Below the pieces are notes generated by a model. The model ran no database searches. It was given only the letters and a program-made list of their open reading frames with translations, and was not told the DNA's origin. A stretch of 64,000 nt of DNA from Adineta steineri (lineage: Eukaryota > Rotifera > Eurotatoria > Adinetida > Adinetidae). A program made the translations under genes and the position numbers. Positions 22,450 to 43,414 of the stretch are shown one piece after another. Numbering within the stretch: position 1 is the first letter of the stretch; every line of letters begins with the position of its first letter. The stretch is taken from assembly GCA_905250115.1 (NCBI GenBank), contig CAJNOI010000141.1, positions 1 to 64,000 of the forward strand, read 5' to 3'.

Positions 22450-25400
22450 TTAGTTATCATTATTCATAGTCCCATCTTGTTTCCAAGGTACTTTGTATTG
22501 AAGTGCTTTTTGTCGTAGAAGTAAATTTTGACTTTGTCTCATTTGTCGAAGAAGAATTTGACATTGTTGTTTATTAATACTTGCTTTATTGAATATTTGA
22601 TTTTTGAGTAAATCAAAAACAAATAATGGAATATTCATTGTATTAATACACCATTGAGCGAAATCAAATTTTTCTTCAATATTTAATTGTTGTACATATG
22701 GACAAGATCCATCATTTGCATTAAGATATGATTCTAGATTAATTATTACATGTTCAAAATATACAGGAGATAAAGATGATTGAAATACAGTGAGCATTTC
22801 TTCGAGATCATCTCTACTTCGAGCTAATTTCATTAATAATTTTCCGACTAATGGTGCCATTGTTATTTCAAATTGAAGAATAGACAAAGCAAATGTACGA
22901 AAACATTGACGTTGTTCATCATCAATCTTACCGATTGAAGAAATAAAAAGATCTAATAATTCATTCATACGATGATAAGTATGTACATCATTTTGATTTA
23001 AATCAATATCTTTATCATAATAGATAATTGATTCAATAAATTTAGCAACATCGTTACATGATATTCTATAAAAATAGAAAATGAGTTTTATTCCGAAATG
23101 ATTCCACTTACTTTTTTAATTTGTAAAATAATAGAATTTTTTTAAAAGCTAATTTCCATAAATCATTTGCATCGTTATCAAATTGAAGACATAATTGTCG
23201 AGCTTTATCTATGACTATATTAATACTGCAATATTCACTTTCAAGTTCAGACCAAGCCCATATACGTGCATTTGTTGATGTTGGATGATCTAAAATTTTC
23301 ATTTGAATTCGACGAACAAATATTTCTAAAACTTCAGAAGATAATCCTTCTAATCCACTCAATGTTCGACAACTTCCTTTTCCATCAAAACCAAAGAGAG
23401 CGTACACAACTGGACGATAATCATCATGTGCTGCTTGTTCAAGAATTGACCAAATTTCTAATTCATTACGATCGTCATTTACATTTGATTTATGAATAAA
23501 ATGAAGGAAAATTCTGACAAGACAAGCACGAATATCTGGATGAGGATGAGAATCCCATAGAGGTTTTAAAATTGATGTAATTAAACTTGTATTAAAACGA
23601 TATTGAATCAATAAACGAAGTATTGCTTTATTTGCTGTAATACCTAATGAGAATAAAAGAAAGATTATTATTAGATTCCATTAATATATATTTACCGAAT
23701 TTTCCAAAATGTTCACTGCGAATAAATTCTATATAATGTTTTAAAAAACTTTCATCAGTCATTTTTCGCGAAATACTTAAGAAAGCATCTTTAATATATG
23801 TAGCATTTGATGAATTTAATTGTGTTTTAAGTCGATCAAATTGTTTCCATAGATCTTGTGGAAATAAATCAAAAGTAGCTGGTAGAGATAGAATATAATA
23901 ATTGATTGTTTGAATATTAGCACCACGAATAGATTTAATAGTTGTAGACGTAGTATCGATTGTTCTCAATAAGAAATCATCTTGATTTTTCTCAATTAAT
24001 TCGAGTGTATTTTGATACATATGACTAAAACGACGAAGGACACGTACTGCTTTCAATTTTTCTGGATTGGGTATTTCTGTATCCTAGTAAAAAAAAGAGA
24101 ACATTATTATAGAATTCTTTAACAATGAATTAATTACTTGTAAATAATCATTTAAAATAATTTTTATAATATATTCTTGTTGTTGTCCTGTCAATTGATT
24201 ATAATAATTATTTAATATTTTCAAATGAAATCCAGGTATTTTTTTATTGGTTATCTTTAAACATGTTTTAACTTGTTGTTTAGAAAGTTTAGTCGCATCA
24301 ATACATTTTTCATCTTCTAAAAGTTTATTAATTAATTGATGATATTGATGAGATTGTAAAATAATTTCTTGTACTTCAATATCAAGAAAAAATATATAAT
24401 CAATTTCATTTAATAAACGATCAACACGTTCCAATCGAGTCGATCGTGATGAAAGTAATAATGAAATTAAAACAGAATGTTCATCAATATCAAATATAGA
24501 TTGAAGTTCTACTGAATTAATTAAATGTTCAAAAAAGAATGAATAAATAAATTTATCAATTTCTGGTAAACACCACATGTTATCAAAACATCTTATTAAT
24601 AAATTAATTATTTCAGTTATGAAACATTTGGAAATTAATTTTGGAAAAATATCAGATATTAAAATATTTGCAAATACATTGCATGCTATTGATGATGATT
24701 CAGGTAATGTTTGATAATTATTAGGAAAATTCGTATTTACTATATAATATCTAAATAAATATAAAGTCAAATTTGAATAGAATCTAAAATATTATTCTTA
24801 CTCTTTAAAAATTTTAGAAGCAAATTCTTGTATTTTTTCTTGTTGTTGTCTATCTTGATAATGTTCAAGATGAACTAATAGAAAAAATCCATAAGTAAGT
24901 ATAATTTCTAATGTATCTGATGTTCTTTGTAAATGATTGAAAGCGATATTCATAATCGTTTCGATGGCTTGGAAATTATCTGGAAGATATTCTAAATAAC
25001 AACGATTATTTTCAGAAGATAAATGTTGTAGAAAATATTCAATGGCAGTTAATTGTTCATTAATAAATCGTTTTTGAATCCATTGTAGAACATGATTAAC
25101 ATTCTCTTGATCTGTCGAGATAGCACATTGAAATATAAGTGTATACAAATGTTTTCGTTTGCTTAGATTCGAACCATTTTGTTGCAAAATAGATAAAAAT
25201 TTATTAAAAATTTCTAAATTCATCAATCCATAACTAAGAAAAGATGCATAGGAGTCAAGACTATATGAGTTTGATTGATCAATTAATTGTTGAAGCGTAT
25301 GTTGAGCAAGTGGTATACGTAATTCAGGAAAATCCTTAAATAATCTCAGATGTATTTCTGAACCATGTTTTAATAATTCATTCACAAATTCTTGTTTACC

Positions 25401-26562
25401 AATACGTTCTTGAATGATCATATCAAAAAACCATTTACGACGTTTACGTAAAAAAGATATTTCATGAATATTCACATCATTCGATAACATATAAACAACA
25501 ACATCAAGACTATTATTGATCGACCAATTACATGTATCATATAGTACAAAAAATAAACGAATATAATTTTCGATTGAAAATGAACGAGGAAATGAAAAAC
25601 TACCAAGTATTGTACCTGAATAATCCCAAGATGCTTCGTATTTAATTATACCTGGTTGATAAGAAGCAACTAATGTTATTAATTCGATCATTTCATTTGG
25701 AGCTTTATTGAATAAATGTTCTTGTTGAGAGAAAATAAATGTTGGTAAAATTCTTTGATGATTTTCTAATCGAGAAATACATTCAATTGCTAAACGACAT
25801 ATTGCTTTAGGTTCTTTTTTTACTAATAATTCAAATAATTTCTTATTTTTTCGCCAATATATTATCATTTTATTATTATCGAAATGTTTATGAATTAAAT
25901 CATTATTGATAAGTTGAATAACAATAAGAGGTTGATAACGAATTAATTTCGAAGAAAATGAAGAAGAAAAAGATATTTGATTATAACTTGTTATTGACCA
26001 TTGAGAAAGAAGTTTTATTATTTGATCTTTTGAACAGAATGGTAATGTATGAGCATCAATATTAAATTCATCATGATGAAATATTTGAGTTAAAGATTGT
26101 GCAAGGTCATAGAAAAATGTTAAAGATATTTTTAAACAATGAATATGATGAAGACATTTAAGAATTTGATGTTTTATACTAAAAAGATTAATATTATTCG
26201 TTTTTACTTTAAATTTTATAAGAATGAACATACAGTCGTGGAATATTTAAATCAATAATTGTTTCGACTACAAATTTATGAATTTGTTTCTGGTCAGTTT
26301 GAAGACGAAGCCATGCTTTACCAGCATCAGCTCGTTGACGAACAGGTAAGGAATCTGTTTTGAAAATTTTAATAAGATTCATTTGATTTTTTGTTGATTT
26401 ATAGAGAAGGATTAACATTTGTAAATCATCATATGATTTAACTGATAATGTTTTTAGATATATTTCCATTTCTGTCTTATCCGATAAAGATAAAATATAT
26501 TTAACACGATCAATCAACAATCCTTCACGCTTTAACAATTCGTATTTTTCAATCGATGACAT
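22450..26562 (-). CDS. Large helical (HEAT-like) protein of unknown function
   Basis: Six exons joined by five short introns (near 26179-26233, 24748-24803, 24084-24138, 23640-23696 and 23068-23112) encode about 1,280 residues starting MSSIEKYELLKREGLL. Long open frames continue cleanly across each intron. The protein is almost all predicted helix with repeated Leu/Ile-rich pairs, for example the RADAGKAWLRLQTDQKQ segment, suggesting a HEAT/ARM-like solenoid. There is no signal peptide, membrane segment or catalytic motif that I can see. I do not recognise an orthologue; it may belong to a rotifer-expanded family. Confidence 0.75.
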
Positions 26563-28813
26563 TTTTTTTAATTAACTAATAATAATTATTATCTGTAATA
26601 AAAACAATATATATACAGATGAATTTTTAGTATTAGTAATGTCCGTTTAATTAATATATCGTATATAATTCAGATATATTAATAGAGTAAAGTATACATG
26701 AAAAATGAAGTTAGAGCGATAGATACAACTTCTACTTATATTCTTATCATTCAAGGTTAATCAACATAAAAATATTGACATAAATGAATTACACATTGAA
26801 AATAATTGTATTAGTCAAAACTTCTCGCCAATAATCAGTTTAATTTTATTATGAATAAATATGAGTTTTGATCTATTTTCTATGTTCGAACATGGTTAAA
26901 GTGTCATTTTTAACAGACAAGAAATCACTATTTAGTCTATTTACTATCCAATCATAACAAATCGGTAAAAAAATGCGTTCTTTACGCGTTAAAAACGAGT
27001 TTTTCTTGAAAAAGATGGCGTTTTTTTTACAGATTTTGTCTAACTATGGGTAATTTTCAAAAAATAAATGATAAAATTAAATAAAAATGAATATAAATCA
27101 CGTTTATCGCACTAACGATTATGAACTATAACAATGGTAGATTTTCTTTCTCCATTTTTTTTCAATATTATTTTAAATTTTCTGTTTTTTCAATGAGTTT
27201 TAAATGTTATTGTGAGTTATGAACAATCAGAGCAAATATTAACTACTTGTACGTATTTATATGTCTCATACGCCATCTAATACTATACACTCTGTATATA
27301 TTTATATGCTAAATGATCTATTATCATTGACGGTTCATTTCTCAAGAAGACCGATAATCACTTTATTTGAATTATTCGTATATTAATTTGCTCATATTAG
27401 TATTTTTCTAAGGATTTCAAGAGTGTACTATAGTTATTACAAAAAAAAACATACTATTCTAATATACGAATGAAAACTATATTTGGATGAATTAGTGGTT
27501 GAATATTTTATCATTGAGCACATCTATATTACGCATTTTAAACAATGCACAAAAAGTCAGCTTTACGGTCATGAACAATGTCTCGGGCTTTTTTTTAAAA
27601 CATAATTATAGGGGAGATTTGTCACCATTGTGACATAAAAGAGATTGAACGAAAGAAGTCTATCAAATTTAATATCCTATTTAATATCTCAATCAACATA
27701 TGTAGTTCTGCTACAGATTCTTTATTTCAAAGTTCGTGAGGGCACTGGTCTCTCTAATGTATAATGTCAATTTTTTTATATTAAATAATATAATCACCTA
27801 ATGTTATTAACTACTAGTATAATGGAGAAATTTTTATAGAAAAGTATGCAATCCTTTTTTTAAAATTCAATCTCCCTAAGATATTTTTATTCCTGTAATA
27901 CAAAAGATTTATTTCTATCTTATATAATTACATACATTGAATAAATTGTTTGTAATAATAATCTTAATAGTTACATATCGATTGAATTTAAATATATGTT
28001 CGATTTCATAAAACCAAATACTTTGTAAAACACATTTCTACATATAATTTATTTGATCAGATGAAAATGAACATTAGTAGGAAACGAATAAAATTGTCAA
28101 ATTGTCAAATTAACATAATCAAGAATAATCTATAAAACATTTATTATTTGTCTTCTTCTTTAACTAATCGATATTTTATTTGAAGTAAAATCAGTAAGAA
28201 TAAAATGCATACTAATGTTCTGATTATTATAGTGTGTTTATATGTCATATTTCTACTAAGCAATTAGATAGAAATCATTCATGCACAGCAATATGTGACC
28301 ATATTGACTCACAGAATACATGATTGTAAAAACAAAAATATATTTAGTATTTTTTCTTTAAGTCAAGGTTTTATTTGATATCATGATTAAAAATAATCGA
28401 ATCAATGACGATTTTAAGAACAACCTCCTCCGTAAATTATACGTATTACTAATCGTTTGTATTGTTCTTATTATAAATCATATTGATATATATATGGTTT
28501 GTTTTGTATGATGTAAAAAAATTAAGTACGCATAAAATGTGACAAGTTAACAAAAACGAATAAAAATAAGACGACAAAAATCATTGAAGTAGAGAAGAAC
28601 GAAAAAAGCATTTTATATTTGCTATTCGCTTCATAACCTATAATCGATAAGATACTAGTCATATATTTGCCTTTTTAAATATATACATACACCTTTTCAT
28701 TATATATTGTTTTATAAGCTTCATCCCACGTGTTATATTGTTTATTTAAACATACGAATAATATATATATATATCAAATACATTATAGTTTACATGGTTA
28801 CATATAGAATAAT
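26563..28813. other. Long AT-rich intergenic region between divergent genes
   Basis: About 2.25 kb separate the start of the minus-strand helical-protein gene and the start of the plus-strand ferlin, so both promoters should lie here. I see no gene, repeat family or motif that I can name. Confidence 0.5.
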
Positions 28814-37182
<8,369 letters not shown>

Positions 37183-37508
37183 ACAAGACATCATTCTTTC
37201 GGAATTGTATTACATTTATATCGATACTATTTAAATGGAATAAAACTTTGATGATTATTTTTATTCAATAGAAGATACGATGAAATTAATAATAGGATCT
37301 TAAATACTATTGATATAAACTATGTAATACATTTTATTATATATATATATATTCTCATTGTTTATTAAATAAATTTTTTTTGAATACTTATTTACTTCAT
37401 TTTAAGTTTGTCACAAATACTGAAGAGAAATTCTTATGTATTACATTTTTGCATCGCATTTTCATAATTATTTCCGTATGAAGATGTTACGGAATATATA
37501 TCTGGTTG
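37183..37508. other. Intergenic, ferlin 3' flank
   Basis: Convergent 3' ends of the ferlin and of the small membrane protein gene. It contains an AT microsatellite near 37338-37352 and AATAAA near 37366, a possible polyadenylation signal. Nothing else is seen. Confidence 0.5.
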
Positions 37509-37763
37509 TTATATTAGTTGCTGATAATTTCTCATATTCACTGGTATACCATAAGGATTCATACTATGATGCTGATTTGTTGCCAAATTTATTTTTTGTA
37601 TTAGTTTATAAATAATAATCAGAGTCAAAATGAAGATTGCGATACCTATCAAAGATCCTATTACAATACCAACGCTAACTATAGAATTATTTGAATATGT
37701 AGAAGTACATCTATTGTTTCTTGGATTAGATGAAGAATAATGACATGATGTTGTTCCACCCAT
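37509..37763 (-). CDS. Small single-pass membrane protein, unknown
   Basis: An 84-residue frame with an extracellular-type Ser/Asn/Cys-rich N-terminus (MGGTTSCHYSSSNPRNNRC), a strong membrane segment (VGIVIGSLIGIAIFILTLII) and a Lys/Gln-rich tail ending in NYQQLI. It has no recognisable family. It could be a complete small type III or I membrane protein, or the last exon of a longer gene. AT-rich DNA makes chance frames common, but the clean membrane topology supports coding. Confidence 0.45.
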   Translation of the reverse strand: MGGTTSCHYSSSNPRNNRCTSTYSNNSIVSVGIVIGSLIGIAIFILTLIIIYKLIQKINLATNQHHSMNPYGIPVNMRNYQQLI

Positions 37764-38097
37764 TATTTATAAAGTATGTTAAGCTATTGAAAACTTTATC
37801 ACGCCAGGAAAAAAAATTTTAATATGAAATAACATTGAAAATGTTGTATGTTTTGAAGTAAATATATATTAAACAAACATACAAAAAAAAGCTTGCCAGC
37901 AATTGGAAGTAACACATTTTTCAATAAAGGTACGATTTTAGAAATATGAACTTATTCAAGCGTTTTAGAGTTCATATGTATCTCCACATTCTCAAGATAT
38001 TCTAATTAATACTGTTTTTATTAATTGAAAATATTTTATTTAAATCATGAACGGTTGTAAGAATACACACAGAAAAAAAATTAGAGTCTGTTATGTT
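37764..38097. other. Intergenic region
   Basis: AT-rich spacer between two minus-strand frames. Nothing is recognised. Confidence 0.4.
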
Positions 38098-38964
38098 TTA
38101 TAAAAGATAGATTAATTGTAAAATCATTGCAAAACAAACGATATATTTCGTGTAGGATATTAAGTAATTTGTAATACTTGAAGATCCTAAAAATTTCTCA
38201 AAATCAAATTGAATTTTATATGTATTTTGTATATTTTTAATATTTTCTAATGAATTGCAATCATTTGTATTATTACAAACATATGATACATAATCCAAAT
38301 GACTAACGCGATCATTTAATAAATGAATTCTTCCATCAATATATCTCCATTTTTCAATTGATTCGACAGTTTTTTCACAATATGAACATACTCTTTCTGT
38401 ATGTAAATTTTTTGGATCAACATTAATAAATGTTGTACAAAATGAACAATCATCTTCTTGTGTTGTTGTCATCCGACGTGCTGGTTTACATTCACTTGAA
38501 TTTGTAAAATTTGAATAGATGAAACATCCGATAGAAGTTAATGATTTTGATTGTCTAATAGATAAAATTGAAGGTGGTTTTATTTCAGTTTCTGTTGATT
38601 CAAGTAAAGGTTTAAGAACAAGATTAGGATTATTACAATTATCTGTTAAACAATGGTACAGAATGTATGTAGAATAATTTCCACTATTATGTTGAGTAAA
38701 TCCAGTCAAAACATAGGGAACATCTTTATTTTCACGAGAATCTAATGCAGTTACACGAAGATCACTTTTTGTTCCATTTTCTACTGTCGAAATACCCAAT
38801 GAACAGAACTTATTTGGTGTAACGATTGTCGTACAATTGAATGTCGAAGGGATATTATCGGGTGTTATAAGAAAATTATAAATCTTTGGTTCACACTCAT
38901 AACATTGTAACATTGAACATGGATTTATTATTATTGATACTAACACCAACAGAGGTACAAGCAT
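38098..38964 (-). CDS. Two-domain Ly6/uPAR-like surface protein
   Basis: I place the start at ATG 38964, giving signal peptide MLVPLLVLVSIIINPCSML. The open frame extends to 39009, but TTTTTTTATAG just upstream looks like an intron acceptor. The mature protein begins LQCYECEP, the classic Ly6 opening. Two cysteine-rich halves each end in a C-x5-CN/CNS pattern (CLTDNCNNPN and CNNTNDCNS), the LU-domain hallmark. Several N-glycosylation sites are present. The C-terminus (YTKYIVCFAMILQLIYLL) is hydrophobic after a small-residue patch (GSSS), fitting a GPI-anchor signal. Such proteins act at the cell surface, but ligand and role cannot be inferred. Confidence 0.75.
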   Translation of the reverse strand: MLVPLLVLVSIIINPCSMLQCYECEPKIYNFLITPDNIPSTFNCTTIVTPNKFCSLGISTVENGTKSDLRVTALDSRENKDVPYVLTGFTQHNSGNYSTYILYHCLTDNCNNPNLVLKPLLESTETEIKPPSILSIRQSKSLTSIGCFIYSNFTNSSECKPARRMTTTQEDDCSFCTTFINVDPKNLHTERVCSYCEKTVESIEKWRYIDGRIHLLNDRVSHLDYVSYVCNNTNDCNSLENIKNIQNTYKIQFDFEKFLGSSSITNYLISYTKYIVCFAMILQLIYLL

Positions 38965-39643
38965 TATTTCTATAAAAAAAAACGCACAAAATGATAATTG
39001 TTTGTTCACACTTTAAAGTCTTTTCATTTATTTATTGCGATTATAGAGGCTGAGAACAAATCAGTCGAAGTTTTAAGAAGACTCAATATGTAACAAAACC
39101 TCTTATCTTACCTTTACTTGTTTTACAAAAAGCGAATAAATGAGATGACTTACTTTTTTTCTGGTTTATATTTATCACAAAAGATAACAAAATTCAACTT
39201 TTATCTTTTTGTTTCTTTGGATGACTTCATAGTCCTTCTAAGATCTAGTTGATTCTTGAAGATGTGAATGATGGTAAAACAAGAACACCCACACCCTTTT
39301 TATATATAACAAAATTGCAAGGTACTATGAAAGGCACTCCAGCATATTGAACGTCTTTTCTTTTTTCTCTTGCGTTCTTTTCTCCGTAGCCATGGAACTT
39401 TTGTTGACATTTAGAGCCATAAAAGAAGAAAACAATGTTTATAAAAATACGCATGTCATTGCATTTGACGCTTGTTTAACATGGTGAAATTACATGTTAG
39501 TTGGACTTTTCTAGAAAAAGATTACTTGTTCATTTCACATAATTATGCTATACTATTACGCTTTGTATAAATTCTTTCATTTCTGGATTGTCTACTCAGT
39601 TTTATTTTCTTCATTCGATAGACACCATCAAAATTTCCATACA
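38965..39643. other. Intergenic between divergent genes
   Basis: Upstream DNA of the Ly6-like gene and of the tandem Rab gene. It holds a short CACCCACACCC telomere-like word at 39286-39296. The minus-strand frame at 39245-39454 has no recognisable content. Confidence 0.45.
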
Positions 39644-41631
39644 ATGGCTACTAACAAGTATGATTTTCGTGCCATTAAAAATTCTTCCTATTAGGAATCT
39701 AAGAAAAATTTGTATATATTTCTCATCAATTTAAGATTCAAATTAGTGTTCGTTGGAGACACAGATGTTGGGAAATCGTCTCTTGTGTCTCGTTTTGTGG
39801 TATCTATTTTAAAAAATTTCTCGTCTTGAACGGATACTGATTTCTTTTAGTATGACACATTCACGGAGAAAGCATCACCGACCGTGGGAATCGATTTTGT
39901 GAGTAGAACTTTTCTCATATTGTAAATAAATATTGACTAATGATTGCATCTGACTTCTAGATAACTCATAGGATTGAGGATGATGGAAAAATAATTCAGT
40001 TACAAATTGTAAATAGAATCAATGTCACAATAATAATCATTGTTTTTGTCTCATTTAGTTCGATACTGCAGGCCAGGAACGATATCGATCGTTAATAGGT
40101 AACTTTGCTCTTAACTTCAAAATTTATTAAACTGCTTCATTTCTAGGTTCTTACTTACGGGGTGCCAGTGTTGTTATCATAGTTTTCGATGTTACAAATG
40201 TAGTATGTAATCAAAATGATCTTCTCTAAACTAGTACTAACGTGTCTTCTTAATTGTAGAGATCGTTTCAGAATGTTAAAATGTGGACACATGAAATCGA
40301 TAACATTATATCTACTGATCTGAATAAATTGTTAGTCGGTAACAAATGTGATTTGACAGCGGAAAGAGTTGCTGATTATGCACAAGCTAAAGTATGTGAT
40401 ACAAAAGAATTTTGTCTCGTAATTGTTAATCTTATAGGATTTAGCTGATTCATTGAGTATTCCATATGTAGAAACATCAGCCAAGAATGCATCGAATGTT
40501 CAAGAAGAATTCAAAGCGAAAATCAATTATTTGATATCAACCACTTCAGGAATACCCATAGAGATATCAGATATCAGTGCTAAATGTAGTATAAAACCAC
40601 TGGAGACTACCATTGAAACAAATGTTGAAGAGTAAGTTGTCTATGATCATTAGATTCTAGCATCCTTAAAAATCTATAAAACGAACGCATGTTTATCGTT
40701 TAGTAATCGTATTTTTAAACTCGTGGTACTCGGTGATTCAGGTGTGGGAAAAACATCGTTATTCCTACGTTTTGCGGTAAATATTAATCACTTCATGTTC
40801 CTCATATTCACATTTTTGTATCTTTTAGAATGACGCTTTCAATGATATTTTCTTACCTACGGTTGGTGTCGATTTTGTAAGTCGTTTCTTTTAGCCACTA
40901 TTCGCAGAATCTAATCAAAAGTTCTCTTGTAGATGAATCATGTAATTAAGCATAATGGAACAACAACTAAATTACACATTGTATGTAGATATTCGTATTG
41001 TAGAGAAAAACTTATTTTGTTTGAATCTTTTAGTGGGATACAGCTGGTCAAGAACGATTTCGAAGTTTAATAAGTAATTTTCTTCCTCTCATATACTTCG
41101 AATATGGAAAAAAGCCATAAAAATTACCTTTCTGCGTTGACTGATTGATTTATTGTTACACTTGTTTTCAGGTTCTTACTGTCGAGATTTCAAAGGTGCT
41201 ATCGTAGTATTCGATGTTACAAATTTAGTATGTCATCAAAATTTCTTGTGACTGAACTAGTATTGAATTATTTTTGTTAAGAAATCATTTGAGAATGTTA
41301 CAAGATGGTTACAAGAAATCGATGAAAACAGTAATAACGATGTGAAGACATTATTAGTCGGTAACAAATGTGATTTGACATTGGAAAGAGTGATTGATCA
41401 TGCACAAGCCAAAGTATATAGTTCAAAAGAATCATTGAATCTGTCATCTTATGAGTAATCCTTTTGTAGAATTTAGCTGACTCGTTAAATATACTATATG
41501 TGGAAACATCGGCAAAGAATACAACTAATGTTGAACTAGCATTCATGTCTCTGGTCTCTGAGATTATGCCAAATCAATCATCAGTCAAAATAGATGGTAC
41601 AGATATTGAAATTGGTTTACAAGAGAAGTAG
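39644..41631 (+). CDS. Protein with two complete Rab GTPase domains in tandem
   Basis: The first exon is 39644-39657 (MATNK), and a 78-nt intron leads to the first G domain. Domain 1 has P-loop [34 protein letters not shown] and VETSAKN. A linker of about 45 residues follows, then a GTAAGT donor at about 40632 and a TTTAG acceptor near 40703 lead in frame into domain 2. That domain has [34 protein letters not shown] and VETSAKN. The protein ends GLQEK with no C-terminal Cys motif, so Rab-type prenylation is not expected. Both domains keep the catalytic-loop Gln in AGQE. Introns sit at the same places in both halves, showing internal gene duplication. An in-frame TAA overlaps the linker donor, so without splicing domain 1 would end there. 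Two separate genes is the alternative, but there is no room for a second promoter and first exon. Confidence 0.8.
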
Positions 41632-42273
41632 AAAAACCATTACTCCCCATCTACTTACATTTTTCATGACATTATATTATTATTCTTTTCTCATATATTA
41701 TATAAATCGTTCGCCTATATCATACATACAATTCTCCATTGCGGTCGATACGCGATGAATACAGAGATTATAGCTAACAGGATCATCTTCAGGATGTGGA
41801 TGTCGTTATGAGAGTAATATGATACCCGCACCCACGCCTATCCTCGAGATGATTTGTGATTTTTCTTTAAATCATTCTAAACAATTATATTAGCGTCAAA
41901 GCCATCTATTGAGATCCTTCAACAAAGTTAAAGTCTGGATCATGGCAGACTGGACTCATCCTCCTACTCTTAACATCGGTAGAGACTTTCAAGATACAGC
42001 TCGTTTTTATCATATCATGAGATGTTAACAGCGTTCAAATCAAGTTATTTTCCATAACAGATACTATATGATGCACGCTAGATCAAATGGAATCATAGAA
42101 AATTTCAATGAGTCAATGTGGATCGTAAAATTAATTACTTTCTATATGACACGACAAACTATAGAACAGAAGAGTGCAGATAACGAGTTGTTGATATACA
42201 ATTCATCGCGTTCAGTATCTTGTCGTTACAATAGAACGTTATAGGATTTATTTTCAAATAGAAAATGAAACAG
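41632..42273. other. Intergenic region
   Basis: Between convergent genes. There is a short CCGCACCCACGCC telomere-like word near 41828. No gene is recognised. Confidence 0.45.
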
Positions 42274-43414
42274 CTAATTACGACAACTTCCTCCCATAGC
42301 TGATAGAGTCAACCAGCCATGCTTATCGACTTTTTCATATTTAACATTATACCAATACTCGTCATTTACAAATCGAAATGTGCTCATAGATTGTTTCGTT
42401 TGATACTCGAGTTTGTTGATGGTCACCGTCTTTATACTTGAGAGTAGATGTTTTAATTTTTCTCCATCGTAACAATAATCTTCATTTAACATTCCACTTA
42501 TTTCAACAAGTTTCACGTTTGGCATCGCGTTGATTATATTAGAAAAATCATCGAATGGTATGTTTTGAACACCGACACAGAATTCTTGAAGTGTAGGTAA
42601 CGCAGGCAACGACGGCTTGCCACGGTGTTCCCATGATTCATAAGTCCATCTACAAATGTCTAGTCAAATTATAATACCAAAAAATATCAGACATAAACGT
42701 ACCCATCGGACAAACCTATCCTAAGATGTTTCAGACTTGTTGAACAGCGAAATATCGCTGTTAAATCGTTCATTTCACAGTTGATATTTAATCGTATGAT
42801 AGAGTTCGTCACTGACAAGTTGTTATCGCTAAGTTCGAGATTAAAATATCCATTATGCAACGTAAATGCTGTTAATTGGGGCAACTGATTTTGGCAAATA
42901 ATATTGCTTGAAAGTACGGACTTTGTTGCGCAACCCGTCTGAGTATAAAAAGCCAATTTTCTTAATGTTTTCAAATTGAGAACAATTTGCAGTATCATCT
43001 TAATCTTGTCGTTATAGTAATCTGGCACAAAGAAAAAAATACACATTTATAAGTCCATGAAATCCTTTGATTACCTGCTGCGTGTGTTTCATCAAATATT
43101 AATACTTTCAATCGATCGAATTTCATTTGACCACACGTCGTCATGAATTCACTGGTATACGGTTTTGTTAGTATCAATGAAGTCAATCTAGATGAGATGA
43201 ACGGTATTACTGATATACAAAAGTTATAAAAATCATGGATTTTGTCTTTTGGAAATAATTGTGCATTGAATTTGAATCGAAGGCGACTATCGCACAATAT
43301 CTGATTAAATCGATAATTAAGATTGAACCAACCACGCCATAGGGAAAATAAGTCTATATATTCCCATAAATCCATAATCGTCTCACTACTGAGTTGTTCA
43401 AACTGTGTAACCAT
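42274..43414 (-). CDS. F-box-like leucine-rich protein
   Basis: Three exons: 43075-43414, 42703-43021 and 42274 to about 42659. The start is ATG 43414 (MVTQFEQLSSETIMDLWEYIDL), an F-box-like opening followed by LFSLWRGWFNLNYRFNQIL. Longer upstream frames to 43540 lack support. The rest carries irregular leucine-rich segments (LKTLRKLAFYTQ, LPQLTAFTLHNGYFNLEL, IIRLNINCEM, LKHLRIGLSDG), as in the large bdelloid F-box/leucine-rich families. About 345 residues. It is probably an SCF-type ubiquitin ligase adaptor, with substrate unknown. It is not closely similar to the F-box gene in the palindrome arms. Confidence 0.7.
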
